Source: Anaerolineales bacterium UBA6668 (GTDB lineage Bacteria; Chloroflexota; Anaerolineae; Anaerolineales; UBA6668). Taken from it: 10,403 nt of DNA. Location of the stretch: assembly GCA_002455215.1 (NCBI GenBank), contig DKKK01000122.1, positions 4,574 to 14,976 of the forward strand, in the 5' to 3' direction. This document shows, piece by piece, positions 7,327 through 10,403 of the stretch. The stretch's first letter is position 1, and each line of letters opens with the position of its first letter. The position numbers were made by a program, and so were the translations under genes. The notes below the pieces were generated by a model that was not told the origin of the DNA, did no database searches, and worked only from the letters and a program-made list of their open reading frames with translations.

Positions 7327-7450
7327 AGTTTATTTTATGAAGAATAACATCCATTTCAACGCCTTATTTTCCGAACTTGCCCAAACAGCAATTGGCTAGC
7401 GCTCTTGCGTTTGATTTTCCAACGGGCTGTTCACTGACAGCCCGTTTTTA
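7327..7450 (+). ncRNA. Putative small RNA of about 120 nt (promoter to terminator unit)
   Basis: This interval runs from the predicted start of the 7293-7320 promoter to the U-tract of the 7421-7446 hairpin. The only ORF in it is 20 codons (ATG 7337 to TAG 7397-7399) without a Shine-Dalgarno, so an RNA product or an attenuated leader is more likely than a protein. Inside, GCCcAA (7379-7384) can pair with TTGGC (7392-7396). ACAGC (7385-7389) is complementary to GCTGT (7426-7430) in the left arm of the terminator, so an alternative fold is possible but short. It does not match 6S, tmRNA, SRP RNA or RNase P RNA as I know them. It could instead be the leader of a downstream unit. Confidence 0.4.
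7421..7450 (+). terminator. Strong intrinsic terminator, perfect 10-bp stem
   Basis: AACGGGCTGT (7421-7430) and ACAGCCCGTT (7437-7446) pair perfectly around TCACTG and are followed by TTTATTT. It ends the putative small RNA unit, or read-through from the hydrolase gene. Confidence 0.88.
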
Positions 7451-7517
7451 TTTAACCCTAGCCTGTTCTTCTCTACAAGTTCGCTCAATTTTTCGTTTTT
7501 GTTCGAGTTTTAATCTC

Positions 7518-7733
7518 ATGTTTGCACATCCCAGCTATTTTTCTATCTGCGGAATCCCTGAAAATTGCGCTTTTTCCCTAGGGAAGAATGGTGCGATTCT
7601 GAAGCAGGTCGCAGATACGTGGCAATTTGCCAATCTGTCCAATATGCAAAGCAAACTTGGCTTCGCTTTAATGCGCCCCAGCCTAGCCGGTTTGCCATGT
7701 ATGAAAGGGTTGTCAGCGATGGTGGTTGTGTAA
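7518..7733 (+). CDS. Doubtful 71-residue ORF before the second terminator
   Basis: The frame runs from ATG 7518 to TAA 7731-7733, and the stop lies 23 bp before a perfect terminator hairpin. That is a typical gene-to-terminator distance. It has no Shine-Dalgarno and I recognise no family. It encodes ENCAFSL from the 19-bp repeat near residues 15-21. The 55-residue ORF downstream reads the second copy in the same phase and ends in the same seven residues. The region has several small palindromes, so an RNA gene is an equal alternative. The frame is open further upstream, to a TTG at 7377, but that extension would run through the first terminator. Confidence 0.2.
   Translation: MFAHPSYFSICGIPENCAFSLGKNGAILKQVADTWQFANLSNMQSKLGFALMRPSLAGLPCMKGLSAMVVV
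7559..7577. repeat. 19-bp direct repeat, copy 1
   Basis: TGAAAATTGCGCTTTTTCC occurs here and again at 7959-7977, identical over 19 bases and starting exactly 400 bp apart. A looser match with GAAGAA continues after both copies. GAAAA and TTTTC inside the unit could form a weak stem around a 7-nt loop. This copy is also flanked by CCCT (7556-7559) and AGGG (7580-7583). Confidence 0.85.
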
Positions 7734-7755
7734 CAGTTTGACGTTCACACTTCTC

Positions 7756-7797
7756 AAAAGCGCGGGGCACTCCAATCTACCCCGCGCTTTTTTTATT
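7756..7797 (+). terminator. Strong intrinsic terminator, perfect 12-bp stem
   Basis: AAAAGCGCGGGG (7756-7767) pairs perfectly with CCCCGCGCTTTT (7780-7791) around a 12-nt loop, and the following TTTATTT continues the U-tract. A ribosome binding site for the 55-residue ORF begins only a few bases further on. Confidence 0.9.
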
Positions 7798-7815
7798 TGC
7801 GGGAGGTTCTTATCT

Positions 7816-7983
7816 ATGGCAGTACAAATTTTACTTTTTGCACTTTACCAATTGAATACCTGCAAACCAAGCAAATTTTTGCAGGAATTTTGTCCCCAAA
7901 TAGGTCAATGGGCGACTGGTTGCAAAACGTTGCTTTTTTGGCTTATATTCGACACGGGTGAAAATTGCGCTTTTTCCTTATGA
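7816..7983 (+). CDS. Small ORF of 55 residues with Shine-Dalgarno, unknown function
   Basis: GGGAGG (7801-7806) lies nine bases before ATG 7816, and the frame ends at TGA 7981-7983. The product starts with a hydrophobic run (MAVQILLFALYQL) and has four cysteines at 16, 26, 36 and 51. A second hydrophobic patch (TLLFWLIF) comes near residues 38-45. It matches no family I know. Its ribosome site follows the U-tract of the second terminator almost directly, leaving little room for its own promoter, so expression may rely on read-through or attenuation. Against a protein: the DNA contains a perfect 8-bp hairpin (CCTGCAAA 7859-7866 with TTTGCAGG 7878-7885), and the last seven codons come from the 19-bp repeat. 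It may be part of a structured RNA instead. Confidence 0.35.
   Translation: MAVQILLFALYQLNTCKPSKFLQEFCPQIGQWATGCKTLLFWLIFDTGENCAFSL
7959..7977. repeat. 19-bp direct repeat, copy 2
   Basis: This is identical over 19 bases to 7559-7577. Here it overlaps the 3' end of the 55-residue ORF, encoding ENCAFS, and is followed by a GAAGAAAG run. Upstream flanks of the two copies do not match, so the conserved unit is short and sharply bounded on that side. Confidence 0.85.
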
Positions 7984-8042
7984 AGAAAGCAAGAATCGAT
8001 ATTCGGCGTAAGTGCCAAACCTAACCTGTGTCAAAAATAGAT

Positions 8043-8072
8043 GCCGTTTCTCTCGTGACTATAGGGAACGGC
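8043..8072 (+). promoter_or_regulatory. Hairpin directly abutting the ribosome site of the 30-residue ORF
   Basis: GCCGTTTCT (8043-8051) can pair in RNA with GGGAACGGC (8064-8072) over 9 bp, with two G-U pairs and a 12-nt loop. The Shine-Dalgarno GGGAGGA begins at the next base (8073). Such a position could control ribosome access or protect the 5' end. It does not match a riboswitch class that I recognise. Confidence 0.45.
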
Positions 8073-8085
8073 GGGAGGATTTCCA

Positions 8086-8178
8086 ATGAGCGCTCGAATT
8101 GTGTGGGTGTTTGTTGTATTGGCAGTGTTGGCTTTGGCGGTGATGGGGTGTGTCCTGCCGGTGCGGGTTGTGTTGTAG
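8086..8178 (+). CDS. 30-residue hydrophobic peptide resembling a bare lipoprotein signal
   Basis: GGGAGGA (8073-8079) with 6-base spacing precedes ATG 8086, and the frame ends at TAG 8176-8178. After MSAR comes a Val/Leu/Ala-rich segment of about 16 residues, then AVMGC (18-22), which resembles a lipobox with Cys22 as the lipidation site, though Met at -2 is unusual. The mature part would be only CVLPVRVVL. Two readings fit: a tiny membrane-active lipopeptide, loosely like the entericidin group in design though without similarity that I can claim, or a single-span membrane peptide. A good terminator follows 75 bp later, which supports a dedicated transcript. The ORF is short, so composition alone could produce it, but the ribosome site and hydrophobic core together favour a real product. 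Confidence 0.5.
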   Translation: MSARIVWVFVVLAVLALAVMGCVLPVRVVL

Positions 8179-8253
8179 CCCAGTGCATCACAATCTTGTC
8201 CGAGCTATTTCACAGTCCTTTGCATCCGCATAGATAACTTTCGTTACTTGTCC

Positions 8254-8297
8254 ATCCGTTTTCGGTTTACCCCACTAAACTGAAAACGGATTTTTAT
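8254..8297 (+). terminator. Strong intrinsic terminator, 16-bp stem with one G-U
   Basis: ATCCGTTTTCGGTTTA (8254-8269) pairs with TAAACTGAAAACGGAT (8276-8291) around the 6-nt loop CCCCAC, with one G-U pair. The following bases TTTTATTT give a U-tract. It closes the unit containing the 30-residue ORF and insulates the two-component operon. Confidence 0.9.
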
Positions 8298-8320
8298 TTG
8301 GCAATCTTTCCGCAATGCTT

Positions 8321-8337
8321 TCACCCCCGGCGGGTGA
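8321..8337. promoter_or_regulatory. Inverted repeat upstream of the two-component operon
   Basis: TCACCC (8321-8326) and GGGTGA (8332-8337) form a perfect dyad around CCGGC. It lies 34 bp upstream of the CTGACA tandem repeat, outside the core promoter, so it is a possible operator. No regulator is indicated by the sequence. Confidence 0.3.
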
Positions 8338-8371
8338 TGCCCTACATCGCACATCATTCACAACCAACTCT

Positions 8372-8400
8372 CTGACATTTTTCTGACACAAAACTATGGT
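8372..8400 (+). promoter_or_regulatory. Pho-box-like tandem repeat overlapping the response regulator promoter
   Basis: CTGACAT (8372-8378) and CTGACAC (8383-8389) are direct 7-mers separated by TTTT, giving the 11-bp pitch of the E. coli Pho box (CTGTCAT repeats, 4-bp gap). The first CTGACA also fits as a -35 with a 17-bp spacer to TATGGT (8395-8400). Predicted transcription starts near 8407, about 30 nt before ATG 8436. PhoB/OmpR-family regulators bind such tandem half-sites as head-to-tail dimers, so autoregulation by the next gene is a reasonable inference. Confidence 0.6.
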
Positions 8401-8435
8401 ACGATTGAATAAACTCGTTTGTGCAATCCATGCTT

Positions 8436-9104
8436 ATGTCCAAAATTCTCATCATCGAAGACGAACCTGCCGTATGCAAGCTGTTGGTGTATAACCTAGA
8501 AAAGGCGCATTACCAAACCTGGGTGGCGCAGGATGGCGTGCAAGGTCTTTCTGCCGCCCTGCAATGGAAGCCAGATTTGGTAGTGTTGGATATTATGTTG
8601 CCACAAATGGATGGGCTGGAAGTGTGCCGCCAGCTCCGTCAATCGAGTGCAGTGCCAATCCTATTCCTAACCGCACGAACCGAAGAAATTGACCGCGTGC
8701 TGGGTTTGGAACTTGGTGCGGATGATTATCTGTGCAAACCTTTTTCCATGCGTGAATTGCTCGCTCGCATTAAAGCCATCCTACGGCGGGCGGCTCCCCT
8801 ACCTTCAGCCCCCAGTCCCACCTTTCAGATGGATCCTGCCCAGCGCACATTCACCGTCCATCATCAACCGTTGGTGCTCACCAAGCTGGAGTTCGATTTA
8901 ATTGCCGTGTTGATGACACACGCCGGACAGGTCTTTTCGCGCGAGCAGTTGCTACAAGTGGCGTGGGGCTATGATTATTTTGGCGATACGCGAGCGGTGG
9001 ACAGTGCCATTAAGCGCCTGCGTGCCAAACTGCGCGAAGTTGCCCCAGATGAAGACCCCATTGAAGCCTTGCGCGGCATTGGCTACCGCTGGAAGGCGGC
9101 ATAA
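8436..9104 (+). CDS. PhoB/PhoP-type response regulator (OmpR family)
   Basis: This 222-residue protein is a DNA-binding response regulator controlled by phosphorylation. Receiver domain, about 1-120: acidic Glu8-Asp9-Glu10 in ILIIEDE, phospho-acceptor Asp52 in VVLDIMLP, Thr79 in LFLTAR and Lys101 in CKPFS. A linker rich in Pro and Ser leads to a winged-helix domain at about 130-222, with TKLEFDLI, VFSREQLL, a WGYDYFGDTRAVDSAIKRLRAKL recognition-helix region and the usual RGIGYRW end. All phosphotransfer residues are intact. ATG 8436 is chosen because MSKILIIEDE gives the standard N-terminus; ATG 8430 and GTG 8421 in the same frame would add two and five residues. No Shine-Dalgarno is visible. 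The kinase gene overlaps the stop by one base, so this is its cognate partner. The exact signal (phosphate or other) is not shown by the protein. Confidence 0.95.
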   Translation: MSKILIIEDEPAVCKLLVYNLEKAHYQTWVAQDGVQGLSAALQWKPDLVVLDIMLPQMDGLEVCRQLRQSSAVPILFLTARTEEIDRVLGLELGADDYLCKPFSMRELLARIKAILRRAAPLPSAPSPTFQMDPAQRTFTVHHQPLVLTKLEFDLIAVLMTHAGQVFSREQLLQVAWGYDYFGDTRAVDSAIKRLRAKLREVAPDEDPIEALRGIGYRWKAA

Positions 9105-10403
9105 TGTCCTTGCGTGTGCGCTTTGTGCTGAGCTTATTGCTTGTCCTGCTGGTGGGGATGGCAATGGCAGGCGGGTTTGCCTGGCAAACTACGGCAGGTG
9201 TTTACCAACAAACCTATGCGCAAAGCCTGCTGGCGCAAGCCAAGCTGTTGGCGCAACAAGTGGCTAATGAAGGAGTGGCTGGCGAAAATTTTGCTGTATC
9301 TCAAAGCGCAAACACCATGCCGGGTTTTCACTCGCGTCTGCTGAATGTGGAAAACGCCGCTTTGCTCAGCTTAGACCCCATTTCTACCGACACGGCATTG
9401 ATTCAGCAGAGTGAACTCTTGCAAGGGAGTGATGTGCTCCAGCGAGCGGAAATTCAACTTGCCCGAGCAGGAAGTGCCAACACGCGGGTACGCACGGTTG
9501 CCAAGCGGCAGGTTTTATATGCCGCCGCTCCAGTGTTGCAAGATAATCGAGTGGTTGCAGTGGTGTATATTGCTACGCCCCTGCCCAATGGCATCCCACC
9601 GGAAGTTTTGTGGCAAATTGTGGCAGGCGTGGTGGTGGCAGGTGGGGGGGCGGCATTGTTGGGTAGCTGGCTTGCCCGCCCGTTCCTGCGCCCAATTTTG
9701 CAACTCCACCATGCCACACAAACCATCCAAGCCAGGCACACCCACTTTCAGCTTCAAGATACCACCCACATTCCCGAATATTCCCAACTATTCCATGCGT
9801 TTAACCAAATGACCCGTGCCTTTTGGCAAAACGAACAAGTTCAAAAAGATTTTTTGGCAGATGTGGCACACGAATTGCGTACCCCGCTGACGGTTATTAA
9901 AGGAACAGCCGAAACGCTGGAAGATGGGGCGTGGGACGATGCGGTTGGGCGAGCACCTTTGGTGGCAAATTTACTACGCGAAAGCGAACGCTTGATTCAT
10001 CTGGTCAACGACCTACTCCTGCTGGCACGTGCGGATGCCCGTTCTTTGCAGGAAGCACCCCAGTCATTCGAATTGGGCGATTTATTGCGCCAGCGTTGCG
10101 CTCATTTCTATCATTGGGAAGCGCACAAAATGCTTGAATGGCAGATTGAGACCCCGCAAGACTGTTGGGCATGGGGTTTGCCAGTGCGAACTGCCCAAGT
10201 TGCAGATAATTTGTTGCAAAATGCCATTCGTCACTCGCCCCAGCAAGGGAAGATAGAAATAAAAACTTGGCTTTTAGACCAACAAGCGTTTTTTTCGGTA
10301 AGTGATGGTGGGGTTGGCATTCCGGCAGATGCACTGGAAAAAGTTTTTGACCGTTTTTACCGGGTGGAACGTTCTCGCTCGCGTGATTCCGGTGGCAGTG
10401 GGT
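9104..10403 (+). CDS. PhoR-type membrane sensor histidine kinase (3' end cut by window)
   Basis: ATG 9104-9106 overlaps the regulator's stop as TAATG, with a GGAAGG ribosome site about seven bases upstream, typical of translational coupling. The 433 codons seen contain a first membrane helix (about 6-26), an extracytoplasmic sensor region of about 140 residues, a second helix (about 167-188), a HAMP-like linker (about 191-245), the H-box DFLADVAHELRTPL with His256, an N-box VADNLLQNAIRH with Asn373, the G1 loop DGGVGI (401-406) and the F-box VFDRFYR (414-420). The sequence ends inside the second glycine loop (GGSG), so roughly 35-50 residues are missing. The sensor region has no motif I can name. 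The kinase should autophosphorylate on His256 and pass the phosphate to Asp52 of the partner regulator. Confidence 0.95.
   Translation, partial: MSLRVRFVLSLLLVLLVGMAMAGGFAWQTTAGVYQQTYAQSLLAQAKLLAQQVANEGVAGENFAVSQSANTMPGFHSRLLNVENAALLSLDPISTDTALIQQSELLQGSDVLQRAEIQLARAGSANTRVRTVAKRQVLYAAAPVLQDNRVVAVVYIATPLPNGIPPEVLWQIVAGVVVAGGGAALLGSWLARPFLRPILQLHHATQTIQARHTHFQLQDTTHIPEYSQLFHAFNQMTRAFWQNEQVQKDFLADVAHELRTPLTVIKGTAETLEDGAWDDAVGRAPLVANLLRESERLIHLVNDLLLLARADARSLQEAPQSFELGDLLRQRCAHFYHWEAHKMLEWQIETPQDCWAWGLPVRTAQVADNLLQNAIRHSPQQGKIEIKTWLLDQQAFFSVSDGGVGIPADALEKVFDRFYRVERSRSRDSGGSG

Larger units (their letters stand above)
7224..8435. other. 1.2-kb stretch without a conventional gene, rich in terminators and small ORFs
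   Basis: No long ORF here looks like a known protein on either strand. The stretch holds a promoter with a following terminator (7293-7450), a 19-bp repeat pair (7559 and 7959), two further strong terminators (7756 and 8254), two small ORFs with Shine-Dalgarnos (7816 and 8086), several hairpins, a dyad (8321) and a Pho-box-like element (8372). I saw no transposase, tRNA, CRISPR or rRNA. The first 69 bp after the hydrolase gene show nothing I can name. Confidence 0.7.

Noticed and set aside
7584..7620. GAAGCAG motif suggesting SRP RNA
   Set aside because: The other invariant SRP helix 8 bases (GTCAGG and the paired arm) are absent.
7377..7733. 118-residue ORF starting at TTG 7377
   Set aside because: It would be translated through the perfect terminator at 7421-7446. 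Only the part from ATG 7518 was kept, with low confidence.
7543..7770. 75-residue ORF on the minus strand
   Set aside because: It begins inside the second terminator hairpin, has no ribosome site and no recognisable motif.
7861..7940. Hairpin followed by a T-run at about 7917-7938 as another terminator
   Set aside because: The stem next to the T-run (GCAA/TTGC) is only 4 bp, too weak for an intrinsic terminator.
8028..8237. 69-residue Cys/Gly-rich ORF starting at GTG
   Set aside because: It overlaps the 30-residue ORF in another frame, lacks a ribosome site, and its Gly/Cys content follows from GTG/TGT-rich DNA that encodes Val/Leu in the other frame.
7224..8420. Integron cassette array or insertion sequence to explain the repeats
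   Set aside because: No attC-like core pairs, no terminal inverted repeats with target duplications and no transposase or integrase frame were found.

Overview
The window looks like bacterial chromosome of moderate GC content. No ribosomal or other phylogenetic marker is present. A fused orotidylate decarboxylase-orotate phosphoribosyltransferase, a FAD/2Fe-2S fusion in a molybdenum hydroxylase, and a membrane-anchored GH39-like protein together suggest Chloroflexota (Anaerolineae-like) or a similar lineage. That placement is inference only.

Left arm, minus strand (1-3664): a CYTH-domain phosphohydrolase, then a FAD-2Fe-2S subunit, then the 5' two thirds of a molybdopterin subunit of the xanthine dehydrogenase family. 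The molybdopterin gene runs off the left edge. The gaps of 27 and 44 bp suggest one operon. The Mo and FAD/Fe-S subunits should form one enzyme, with electrons flowing from Mo to 2Fe-2S to FAD.

Centre, plus strand (3714-7223): a prepilin-type A24 aspartic peptidase is divergent from the CYTH gene, across a 49-bp gap where two face-to-face promoters seem to share their -10 sequence. A terminator follows, then an 11-residue mini-ORF with a consensus Shine-Dalgarno, a good promoter and a leader hairpin. After these come the PyrF-PyrE fusion (the last two steps of UMP synthesis) and, 18 bp later, a TTG-started clan GH-A-like protein with an N-terminal membrane anchor.

The stretch 7224-8435 is about 1.2 kb without a conventional gene, and it is the most unusual part. 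It carries three strong intrinsic terminators (7421, 7756, 8254), a 19-bp direct repeat whose copies start exactly 400 bp apart, one strong promoter that could drive an RNA of about 120 nt, and two small ORFs with good Shine-Dalgarnos (55 and 30 codons). The 30-codon ORF resembles a bare lipoprotein signal peptide, and its ribosome site abuts a hairpin. I read the stretch as a cluster of small RNA or small-protein transcription units.

Right arm, plus strand (8436-10403): a PhoB/PhoP-type response regulator and a 1-nt-overlapping PhoR-type histidine kinase cut by the window edge. A tandem CTGACA(T/C) pair with 11-bp pitch, laid out like an enterobacterial Pho box, overlaps the likely promoter and suggests autoregulation.
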